Assembly (NCBI GenBank): GCA_964034945.1
Contig: OZ035960.1
Span: 83,638,148-83,702,147, forward strand
Direction: 5' to 3'
Origin: Chrysopilus asiliformis
Taxonomy: Eukaryota; Arthropoda; Insecta; Diptera; Rhagionidae
DNA length: 64,000 nt
Shown: piece by piece, positions 11,812-21,728 of the stretch
Layout of the letters: every line of letters begins with the position of its first letter
How positions within the stretch are numbered: position 1 is the first letter of the stretch
Notes under the pieces: generated by a model
The model's input: the letters and a program-made list of their open reading frames with translations, nothing else
What the model was told of the DNA's origin: nothing
Databases searched by the model: none
Translations under genes and position numbers: made by a program

Positions 11812-12480
11812 GTTAGACTTTGCTGGGTGCCCGGGCACAGCCACATATATGGCAATGAGAGAGTTGACGAGCTGGCAAAGCTAGGAAGGGACCGAAATGG
11901 CTATGGGGAGCGCGGACCGCTCGGTCGAAATGCCGATCGAATGCGCAAAAAGTATGTATAATTGATAGGAAAGGGGTGAACAACATAAATATCCGTTGGC
12001 AAACAAGGAGCGATTGTGTAATCACAAGGTCGCTCTGGCCTAGATTTAATAGGAATAGAACCGACACCCTTCTTAGACTCAGCAGGACCTCCGTAAGGCT
12101 ACTCACAGGCTTAATCACGGGGCACTGCCCCCTTGGCGCTATGGCCAGAAGGTGGGGCGCGGCCGCAAATGATTTTTGCCGCAGTTGTGGTGACGAGGAG
12201 GAGCCGGAGACCGTGAAACACTTACTCTGTGAGTGTCCAGCCCTACAAGCACGCCGATATGGGACGCTTGGGCCAGATTTTATAGTAGCTTGACGGAGCT
12301 TGGCAATCACCCACTCGAGGATATGCTGAGCTTCGTCAACAAGTCGGGCTGGTTCAAATAGGATCAGCTAGTTTGATGAAAGGTCTTATGAGTACCGAAG
12401 ACATCACCTGTAGGCCTCCGAGTGTAGCGCTGTGCTCGCGCCTGGGCGCGCGCGGTCTTCTCAACCTAACCTAACCTAAA
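11812..12480 (+). mobile_element. 5'-truncated non-LTR retrotransposon (LINE) insertion
   Basis: A 12-bp direct repeat, AAACTCGGCACC, flanks it at 11800-11811 and 12478-12489, the target duplication of a LINE insertion. Reading + gives the end of an RNase H domain (LDFAGCPGHSHIYGNERVDE, about 11816-11875), a frameshift or two, then TGHCPLGAMARRWG and a Cys/His block FCRSCGDEEEPETVKHLLCE (about 12175-12235), as at the C terminus of Jockey/I-group ORF2 proteins. The 3' end is CAACCTAACCTAACCTAAA, a CCTAA repeat in place of poly-A. The reverse transcriptase is absent because of 5' truncation. Confidence 0.88.
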
Positions 12481-12489
12481 CTCGGCACC

Positions 12490-14900
12490 TCTTTAAAAAA
12501 CGCCTTGTGTATGAAACATGCCATCGCGTATAGACTTTTATTTTTAACTGAAACTAAAAATCTGCATAAAATAATATCGAAAAATGTTACATTAAAAAAA
12601 GGAGACCAATATACATACTTTGGTAACACTATTCATTATCCTGTTCTTTTTCAATCTCTTTTTCTAATATTCTTTTCTCAGCTCTCAGGTTTCTTGAGCA
12701 TACAATACAAACATGATTTTCCTTCGTTGGCGAAAATAAAATCCGAGAGCATCATTTGTTGGCGAAGCATCGTTGAGCGAGGGTCGTGGCGTTGCCGTTT
12801 TGTGTTCGTTCTGCTTTAGGACATACAAATATACTAAAGCACATTCCTGCCAGAAATATTGAACGCTGTATAAAATATAAGTAAAATTTGAAGTGACTAT
12901 CGGTGTGAGTCGGTTATATATTTAAATAAATTTCGCAAGCTAAATGCAATATCTTCATTATTTAGAAAAAAAATTGTGTTCATTTCCATAGTTTTGCTGT
13001 CAAAGTGATTTGTGACATTCAGTGTGAACTCTCGACTGCTAAACGAACAAAAAGGACATCCCTTTCCTATTCCGCTCCTTAGAATGCGTATATGCCGGTC
13101 GTCGTTCGGTTTACTCAGTCGTTCGGTATCGATTTTTGTGCTTCCGCTTTGTTGTAGAAAGGGAGGCGTTCCGTTCATATTATAGTAGCATTGCTAGTCG
13201 GTGGGGATTTCGTGATTGTGTTTGGTTCCCTTTTTGGGGGACCCATTGAATCTCTTCAGTGTTGGGCACCAATGTAGAATTGTGGTAGTGAGATAGTTTT
13301 GGTTTGAATCAAACGTATGGAAATCTGGTGTACGTAATCCATATCTTTTTGCAACTGTACTAAACGATGTTGCTTTTAACGCCGGCTACGTAAAAGATTA
13401 CAGTTAAGGGTTAGTTTTTGTTCTAAAGTGTAGAAGTGCAGCATTCAAATCGTCTATACTCACCTTATGTTGGGGGCGCTCTCTTTAGTGATATACACCT
13501 CACTGTCTTTAGTGAAGCAAGAGAATAAATTCTATGCGATAAGGAAGTATCTATAGTACGAGTATCTTAGGTGAATCTATTGATTGGTGGATATACGTTA
13601 TGTCGGCAGAGTGACGATGCCGTGGTGGTGTTTTGATACACAATGATACAGGTTCGGCTCGCCAAGGCCTTCTAATTGACTAATTAATTAATTTTGATGG
13701 TTAATTTTCAAAAGGATCTCCCGTGCTCATATTTAATAGAGTGGCATCATAAACCGATTGTCGGTTTTTTGTGCTTAAAAAGTTCATTTGTTTGGAAACT
13801 GAGGATTAAAGAAAAAAAATTAGAATAAATACCATTGTGTTTAAGTGCTTTTTTAAAGAATCTATTAAATATTGGATGTACTTGGATTTAATGATTGGTC
13901 TATGATTCCATATGGCACAAATATGAAATTTTATTTGAGCGAATTGAACACATAAAACTTTCCTTCCAAATAAAAAGAATGGATTCTTTACAATGGGATT
14001 AAACATTTTTATACTTTAAGTGGTAAGTAGTGTGTTTGTTATATTAATTAATTCATTCATGAATTTAAGTGCGTAATTTTTAAATAAATAAATGCTGTAA
14101 AAAGATTGTAAAAAAATTTTTTTTTCGTGAAAGGAGAATAAATAAGCTTATTGTATAATTGGCAGGATCAAAAATAGAGCTAACCCCCACCCTGTACCAT
14201 GACTTTTAAGCAATTTCTTAGTAAATCTATGTGTGTACTGGATCTTCAAAGATCATCCATGCAGAATTTTAAACCAATCAGTTGAACAGTTTTAGCTTAA
14301 AATAATAACTGACAGAAATCGGGTCTATATTAGTTTGATTTCATTTTCATGTACAAGTTTTAGAAAAACATTGAACCTTGGTACTGTATAGCAGTGATGT
14401 CCAGTTTATATGAGTTGGATTACCACTGTCCGAGCACACAAAAACAAAATTGAGATAGTGGCGCATTCACGTTCTCAGTGGCAAACGGACGTCATATGTA
14501 CACAGTGGAGCACAAAATTTTGATTTCAAATAGACTTTCGACATTATTATTTTTTAATAATAATGTCATTATTATTTTGTCGCCTCAATTTATTAATTGT
14601 TCTCACGAATACCGAAAGAAAAAAGTCCACTCTGCCAAAGCTCTGAAATAGAAGGGCAAGGATAATGGCAAAGATAAATACTGGCTCTCAAAATGAAATC
14701 CTTATAAAAAAGAGTATTTTATGTTATTCATAATTATAACTATAACAATTTTTTTGTTCTCTCAGTAGCGTATACCACTCGATACTATGTCTCCCTGGTT
14801 TGATATCGGTATACGGTATCGAGGTTTCAATGTATCAAAAAAAACCATCTCCTTAAACTATCACTTCCTTGGAAAATTTCTAGAAAAAATTTGGAATTCC
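12490..14900. other. Mostly single-copy, gene-free stretch
   Basis: About 12640-13330 is less AT-rich than its surroundings and shows none of the repeat families of this window. It holds TTTACTCAGTCGTTCGG and TATCGAT near 13110-13130, resembling an insect initiator and a DREF-like site, so a promoter or 5' untranslated exon is possible but unproven. No convincing coding exon was found; open frames there lack domains. 14190-14200 and the remainder show nothing specific. Confidence 0.4.
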
Positions 14901-15048
14901 AAAGTTGGAATTCCGTTCTAAATTCTCGCGACAGATTTGTGAAGGAGCTGAGCTTCAGTTTTTCTAAGGAAAAATGAGGTATTTGCGTTTTCCTTACAGG
15001 ACTTTTCTTTTCGAATTTTGAAATTCTAACACCAGATTCATGCTCAAC

Positions 15049-15308
15049 CAGTGGCGGCTCGTGTATATTTGAAATGAGGAGGCAACGAATCGCAGGCTAG
15101 CCTCTATGAAGACAATTTGTAGTTTATGTTTTAGAGAACTTGACATTAGAGAATAGGAGTTTCTTTTAAATTATTATTTTCTGAACATACAGATTTTTAT
15201 ACAGTCAATTATGGTATAAAAAATTAAAGGCATACGTTAAAAAAACATTTTTATAAAATGTTATGAGGAGGCAATGCCTCCGTTGCCTCCCCTATAAAGC
15301 CGCCACTG
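15049..15308. mobile_element. hAT MITE
   Basis: Ends CAGTGGCGGC and GCCGCCACTG are inverted, and TGCTCAAC is duplicated exactly on both sides (15041-15048 and 15309-15316): the 8-bp hAT signature. Subterminal GAGGAGGCAA occurs near both ends. Length 260 bp, non-coding. Confidence 0.93.
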
Positions 15309-15764
15309 TGCTCAACGCATCCGAAAACTCCCGAGTAACATGTTTCAGACTCATAGTTTACTCCCTTAGAGCCAGTATACACGACCACCTATATTACTCT
15401 CCTTTTTCCGCTCCTCTTTTTCGTTCGTGTTTACACGCAGATTTTTTAACGAACGTATTTTGGTTCCTTTTGGAATGCGCGAAAATAGAATTCCACGATG
15501 ACATTATCTCCACTGCTAAAACAATTATAATCGGAAAACCAAACAACAATTACAGTTGACAAAATATTTAAAAATAGTAACGAAACGCATAGCAGCGAAA
15601 CACCTTAACAACCAATCAGGCACCGTTCCGCTTTATTTTCTCGGTGGGAATTTTAGTTTTCGTTCGCCTTTTGCTATCGTCATTCCCACAGTACCCCACG
15701 CCATTCAACTTTAACGAAACGAACGAAAACACGTCGCATCTAAACAGACTCTTAGGGTCGAATT

Positions 15765-15875
15765 TCGAAAACCCCCGCCTTAGTGAGCGCCTACGTAATG
15801 ATTGGAACGTGCTGTAAAAATTTGAAATTTTTAGCTCCAGAGTTTTGGGCTGGGCGTTGATGGTTTAGTGGACGA
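15765..15875 (-). mobile_element. Fragment of Helitron family H1
   Basis: On the minus strand this matches the 5' part of the H1 copies at 27650 and 47181: CGCCCAGCCCAAAA, then TAGGCGCTCACTAAGGCGG. It is an uninterrupted version of the site where a Harbinger MITE sits at 27769. Confidence 0.6.
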
Positions 15876-16021
15876 ATTTTTTTCTTAAAGGCTGACCTCT
15901 TTCACAATGAAAACCAAATCCAATAAAAAATATCCCATCCTTTATTCTGCAAATAATTTTACCCATGTGCAAAGTTTCATCGAAATTGGTTGGGCCATTT
16001 TCCCAAGATACCGGAACAAAT

Positions 16022-16440
16022 ATGATTTTTAAAAGCTTTTCTTTAGCTTGCTTTCGTATGGGTTTGTCAAGGTCGAATCTTGTAATCTAGTTTTGAGCCA
16101 CATTCACACACCCGATTGGCTTACGTAACTCTTATGACAATACAATATTTTCGTTAGTTTCCCCTGATAAGGATAACAGAAGGTCCTGTAAGGAAGACGT
16201 GAATATCATTTGCTTCAAATTTTCCAAAAAAAACTCAACCGGGGGTTTGGGGTCGATGAATCCGATGCTGACGTTAAGACGTCTGTAAGGATAACGGAAG
16301 GTCCTGTTAGGATAACGTAATTTTCTTTTTCTCAAATTATCGGGAAGAAATTTGATCTCAGGATTTTCGGGGTCGATAAATTTGATTCTGGAGTCAAAAA
16401 GTCCGTGGGGATAGGGTTAGCATCCTTGTAGACTTTGAAA
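16022..16440 (+). repeat. Family C repeat, partial
   Basis: Starts TTAAAAGCTTTTCTTTAGCTT and GTCAAGGTCGAATCTTGTAA, then carries two ~120-bp modules with AGGTCCTGTAAGGA, a GGGAAAA/CCAAAAAA stretch and GGGGTCGATGAATCC. The same order appears at 19615, 38815 (inverted), 49310 and 56022. Non-coding; class uncertain, Helitron-like in its shared module. Confidence 0.6.
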
Positions 16441-16999
16441 GCAAAATAGTGGGTTTTGGTGTAAAACAAAGTGACTTTTGTACACAAAAAAGTGACACTT
16501 TTTGTATATTAATGAAAAAATTGTAAAAACAGGGATATTGTGTTTTCCCATGACCCATGGAAATCTCTATTATTATCATTTTGTTATACCATGTATCACT
16601 GAAAGTTTGATCTATTAATCGTACTAGATTTGAACTAAGTGCTGGAATACCAGAATAAGTCTAAACTATTACCATGGTTGGGAAGTCGTATTATTATATT
16701 CAATTAAAAACCTGAAAACAAATGAAGCTGTTGGGTAAAATGCTCTAAGTTCGATCCAGGGAAAAAGTGACTTAAGTAAAAAAAGAAAGAATAAGAAAGA
16801 ACTGCTCGGAAAAAATGACTATTGTCACATTTAAAGTTACGTCTGGTCATTCTACATAAGGATATCTCAAAGGCAAGGATATATTCAAAGATTTCAAAGT
16901 ATACATAAGCGTGGTGAAAGATGGACGTCATTTTGGATTTTACTAATCAAACACAAATGACTAAAAAGGATGAATTAAAAAAGATTGGAAAAAGCTTTT

Positions 17000-17110
17000 A
17001 TTTTGAATGCTGGAAAAAAAAATTTTTTTGGGCGTTGTGTAGCAGAAGTAAAAACATGCTAAAGGCATAAAAAATAAAATAAATATTTATCTCGCTTTTA
17101 TTTTATTTTT
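17000..17110. repeat. Family C terminal hairpin
   Basis: TTTTTTTGGGCGTTGTGTAG, CAGAAGTAAAAA and, after a short loop, AAATATTTATCTCGCTTTTA. Equivalent structures occur at 39275-39345 and 49975-50070, where the two sides pair more fully. Confidence 0.5.
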
Positions 17111-18550
17111 TTAATTTCGCTGCAGCATATTGAGATTTGTTCAATTGAGCTTTTTTCATTTGCGAGAGGCTCATGAAACTGATCATGGATTGAACATCCT
17201 GACCAGCAAAAAAAAACTTCCCGTTCCTTAAAATATTTATTCAAGTTCAAACGTTTCATTATTTTTACAATGTACTTTTTCAAGCCAATAACACTTAACG
17301 AGAGATTGACGTCGAATGAACTCAGCAAAACAAAACAATAGACGACTCACACACATGTTGCTTCTGTGTTAAATGAATGCCTGCGCGAGTATAGACTTAC
17401 ACGTACAGTATAAGCTGCGTGCTAAAATCCACACAGCTTTATATGTATTTTATGTATTATGTACAGTTTGTTATGTATTTCACACAGTTTCGTTTGTATT
17501 GGTTCAAAAGTGTGGAATATCGGCTCTTTGCCCACGTCTGGTTTATCTGTTCAACATTGGGCGGCGTTGCCATTCGATATTTTTTTGAAGTGTACTACAA
17601 GAAACGTTCTTCAAAGCTTTCTTCATTAAAAGAAACTTTGAAAGTTCACTGAAGCAAAAAGTAGCCACTTTTCTTCATTAGACTTGCGATATCTTAGTGT
17701 TTTATCTATGCTAAAACTCAATTTTGTTAAACTTGGCACGTTACCAAGTTTAATTGGAAAATCAATTCGTGATGTATTTTTCATGAACATTGCTTCCGTC
17801 CCTAGGTGAGTGCTGGCAGTTATAATAATTTCATTCTGGACTTCTTGTTCACATATTATAGTTTTAGTCTGGTAGCGTTATTTGATTGTGGTGCCAAGGT
17901 CTACGTGTTTTGTTTTTACAGCGATAACTAATCCTCGTAATGTCAAGGCCACTGCCAAACCTCTAATCCTTTGCTTTCACTCCAATAGCATTTCAAATCA
18001 TCAACCCACATCGTTGGCTAGAATTCGGTGAATTTTCCAAGCAGGTGAATGAGTATAAAATTACACTAGTATAAGCAGAAGCAGTTCGTGAATGGGAAAC
18101 AAAAGTATCAATATGCCTACTTAATCCTATCCAGGGCATAAAATCGATCACGTACAGGGGATAGAGACGATTTTCGGTTTCTTGTTTTTACGCGGAATTG
18201 CTTAATAACATGCAAAGTAGAAAATCCAATAATCGTGTGTGACAGTTGTGTATTTAAACTACTTAAAGGGACTACTCTTAAACATAACAGATATGTACTA
18301 TTTTTACCACAGCATTAATCTATTTTCTTAATTAAATATTTCAAAAAATTTCTGCTGAAATTAGAATCTTTGAATCTTAAATTTTTTTTTTCTTTTCTTA
18401 CTTTGTTAGATTTTTTCGTTGTATGCATCAGGAGTATGTGTTTGTGTGCTTTTGATCGGTTTTTTGACAAGATTTTTTGTTCGGTCAAACAGTCAGATCT
18501 GACCGGATTTATATTTTTCTATTGGCAACACTGGTTATAGGTTTCCAGTG
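17111..18550. other. No gene identified
   Basis: AT-rich sequence. A 76-codon minus-strand frame at 17098-17328 has no ATG at its start and no known domain. A few short inverted repeats (for example GAAACTTTGAAAG near 17630) are present, but no element boundary is supported. Confidence 0.4.
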
Positions 18551-18555
18551 CTTAA

Positions 18556-18802
18556 CCTCCTGCGTTTTAGTAAACTAAAAAAATTGTGGCGTAGACCAAT
18601 ATCGGCGCAAACATTTGCCACAGTTAAATTAATACATCATCCACTAGTTTGATCTTTTGCGAAATGCAGTTTTTAAAAAAATGTATTTTACTCAATTTAA
18701 AAAAAAAATCAAATTTTTTTTAATGTAATTTCAGTTCTAACAAACCAACCCTGTTAGTTTCATTAATCTACCATACAAAAAAGGTTACCTGTAGGCAGGA
18801 GG
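18556..18802. mobile_element. TTAA-flanked MITE (piggyBac-like)
   Basis: TTAA at 18552-18555 and 18803-18806; ends CCTCCTGC and GCAGGAGG are perfect inverses. 247 bp, non-coding. Confidence 0.78.
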
Positions 18803-18806
18803 TTAA

Positions 18807-19614
18807 GGGAAATTTGTAACATGAACAATGACCATATAAGAACAAATTTGCTCCTATATACAGAGTTTTTAATCCCAAAAAATATTTTTTGCTAGTCTAC
18901 AAGTAAATATCGATACTTATGTAGGTATATAATAAAACACAAGGCATATTGAATATAATTATTTATATAGATGTAAATTGTTGAAATTTCTTAATATACG
19001 TATATAGATGAATATTTCGAGTATAAAACTGGGGGATACAAAATACATAATTGCGTGTTATACCATATGCCACAAGAAAGAATATTGTGGAATGAGGTTA
19101 CAGGAAACAATATTTGTAATATTTTGCACTGGCACCCGATTTTGGGTGGTTAAAAATTGCTCCGAAATAAAATTAAATTGTAACGTGGGGATTTATATGT
19201 AGGGGTTGTACTCGCATATTCGTTATTCATTCCATTAAACCGAAGATTCTGAATTCTCTGCATCGTTATGGTATTGAATTTTTGTATTCCACCCATAATT
19301 TCCAACCACCATAACAAATATCGTTTAACGCTTAAAGTAATGTCATACACTTTTGAACCGCCTAAGCACTAATTGTGAACAAGCATACTTGCTGGTTATA
19401 ACAAAAGAGACCTAGTAACATTATAGCAATTTATTCTTGTAATTCTCACCAAAAATGCGTTTAAAGAAAATTGTGTGGAAGTAAACAGAGTGAAATAAAG
19501 CTGGGAAGTTTATAAATATAATAAGATGTTGGTTTGCAGTTTCTTGAACTTTTATATTAAATCACTTAGGAGAGTTGCGGTTCACTTTTGTTTTCATATA
19601 AGCATTTAAATATA
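18807..19614. other. No gene identified
   Basis: AT-rich sequence without recognisable coding exons or element ends. Open frames at 19008-19202 (+) and 19150-19350 (-) overlap and have no domain. Confidence 0.4.
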
Positions 19615-20600
19615 TTTTTAAAAGTTTTTTTTTTATTTAGCTTGCCGTCGTGTTTGTCTGTTAGGGTCAATTTTTGTGATCTAATTCTGATACACTTCCA
19701 CTCATCCGATTGATTTGAAATTTTGCATACATACATAAGTCCGATGACAATACACTATTTTCACTACTTTAAGGAAAAGGTTCTGTAAGGATAATGTGAT
19801 TCCTCAAATGTTCTGGGAAAAAATCTCATCTGGGGACTTTTGGGGTCGCGGAATCTGACGTTAAGATTCTGACGTTAAGAAGTCTGTAAGCATAACGAAA
19901 GATCCTCTAAGGGTAGGGCTGCCATGGAACCTATTTGTGAAAAGAGAACCTATGGGTTAAAAAAAGAGATATTGTATAGGAAATTAACCAAATGAAAAAA
20001 GAGAACTAAAAGATAACTTTTTTTGAATGTGAAAATTACAGAACTTAGAATGACTGCACAGAATTATTACAAAAAAGTGTAATTTTTCGTGCCTGTTATT
20101 TTCCGTATCTATCGAAAAAAAATGAAAATGTCAAAACTACAATATCAAATGTCAAAACTGGCTATTTCCTTAACCGCACAATTTTTATTTGTTTTGATTT
20201 TTACAGCAGCTGATCGTGGGAGAAGAAACTGTTCTTGCTGGCGCATACACTAAATAGCTTTACGTTACAATTATAATGTACAGTTTCGCACTACACACAG
20301 AAAATTGTAGAGTAGAGTACTACTATACAATAAATAACGTGATCATTTTAATTCATAATGGAAGTTTCGTGGAAAAATCTGTTTGGTTTTTTACGCATAG
20401 TATGAACCAAGAGTTTTCTGAAAAAAGAGAACTAAAGAGAACTGGCAAGGAAAAAGAAAGAGGAAAAAGAATGGGGTTAAAAAAAGAGATAAGGTTCTCT
20501 TTAAAAGAGATATGATGGCAGCCCTATCTAAGGGTAACGTGGTGGTCTTTTTCCTCAAATGTAGGAAAACGGATGTTATTAATTATTGGGCCTAATTATA
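19615..20600 (+). repeat. Family C repeat interrupted by a hAT MITE
   Basis: The left part (19615-19913) has TTATTTAGCTTGCCGTCGTG, CACTTCCACTCATCCGATTG, GGTTCTGTAAGGATAA and GGGGTCGCGGAATC, and holds GACGTTAAGAAGTCTGTAAG, an intact version of the site carrying a TTAA element at 49543. It continues after the hAT insertion as TCTAAGGGTAACGTG (20527 onward). Confidence 0.65.
19914..20526. mobile_element. hAT non-autonomous element
   Basis: Ends TAGGGCTGCCAT and ATGGCAGCCCTA are exact inverses, and TCTAAGGG is duplicated on both sides (19906-19913 and 20527-20534). Subterminal AAAAAAGAGATA and AGAGAACC motifs recur at both ends. 613 bp. The 79-codon open frame inside (20276-20515) runs through terminal repeat sequence and is not a gene. 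Confidence 0.94.
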
Positions 20601-20639
20601 ATTGTTTGGACTTTTTAGTGTGTGTTGAAAGTGCATAAA

Positions 20640-21728
20640 TGTTTTTTAAATTGTTTTTGTTCTTATAATGTATTACGAAACAAAAACGTCATAACGAAAC
20701 GGAATGTAAAATTTTTCCGACACAAAACGAAATAATGGAACGAAACCAAATTTGAATTTCGGAAAAAACATATAGTAACCGTTCCACCAAAATCGCATGC
20801 TCCAGTCCCCCATATATGGGAAAAAACGGCATAGTGGCCAAATATGGGAGTCATTCCTATAAAGAGTTGTAACAGCTCCCAAATTTTTTAGGACATATTT
20901 CAACATAAAAGTGGTTGTATTCTTTTTTTTGGTGTAACCATTCCCAAAATTATGTCAAAGACTCCAACGTGTTACATGGGAGAGATTACTGTATATGTTA
21001 GAGTGATTACGACAAAAAATAGGGCGACATTCGCTTTTGTAAAGGACAAAAATTCGAGTTATCGAATATACGAAATAGGGAAGTTCAAGGAATTTAAAGA
21101 TATTCGAGAAATCAAACATAAAATGTCCTGTAATTAAAAAAATTTCTCCGACACAAGTGTTAGAGTGTGGTAATAGGCAGGTCCAAATCACGAGTTCGCA
21201 AACTACGTGCGAATTATAATCGAAGACAGAAAATTGGCTTGAATTACCATATTCGCTAAATCCTTTTTAGGAATGAGTCCGTCAACACTTAGGATTCGTT
21301 CCAATTTTTTTTGTTGGGCTGAGTCCTACATAACATTGGAGTCACTTCTAAAAACAATGGGAACGATTCCATACATAATATAGTAATGTTTTCTCCTCAG
21401 ATTAACGTTTCCAATGCAAACTAGGGACGAGTGCTACTGTTGTTTGAATGTGTCCATTCTTTTCTCAGCCCTATTTACATAGTAATGATTCCACCAATAT
21501 TTATGTAAGCCTTTGCTACAAAATCGTGCAATGACTCCTATAATCGCTTTCCCATATTTTATAGGAACGATTACTATGCGGATTTTTTTCCGTGTACATA
21601 ACGAAATGTGTTTTTTTCACTTATGGTCATATAATTTTAAATTTATAATTTTTACATAGTATTCATAGCTAAGGCCAGAGATTTTATTCTACTATTTCTG
21701 TATATAACTTTTTCAAGATGAGTACAAC
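20640..21728. other. No gene identified
   Basis: Includes a stretch with ACGAAAC/ACGAAAT words (20675-20760) reminiscent of, but not alignable with, the hAT interior at 45464-46694. Otherwise nothing supported. Confidence 0.35.

Noticed and set aside
17098..17328. 76-codon minus-strand frame
   Set aside because: No ATG at its start, no recognised domain and no splice partner.
20276..20515. 79-codon open frame
   Set aside because: It runs through the subterminal repeats of a hAT MITE with an exact 8-bp duplication.
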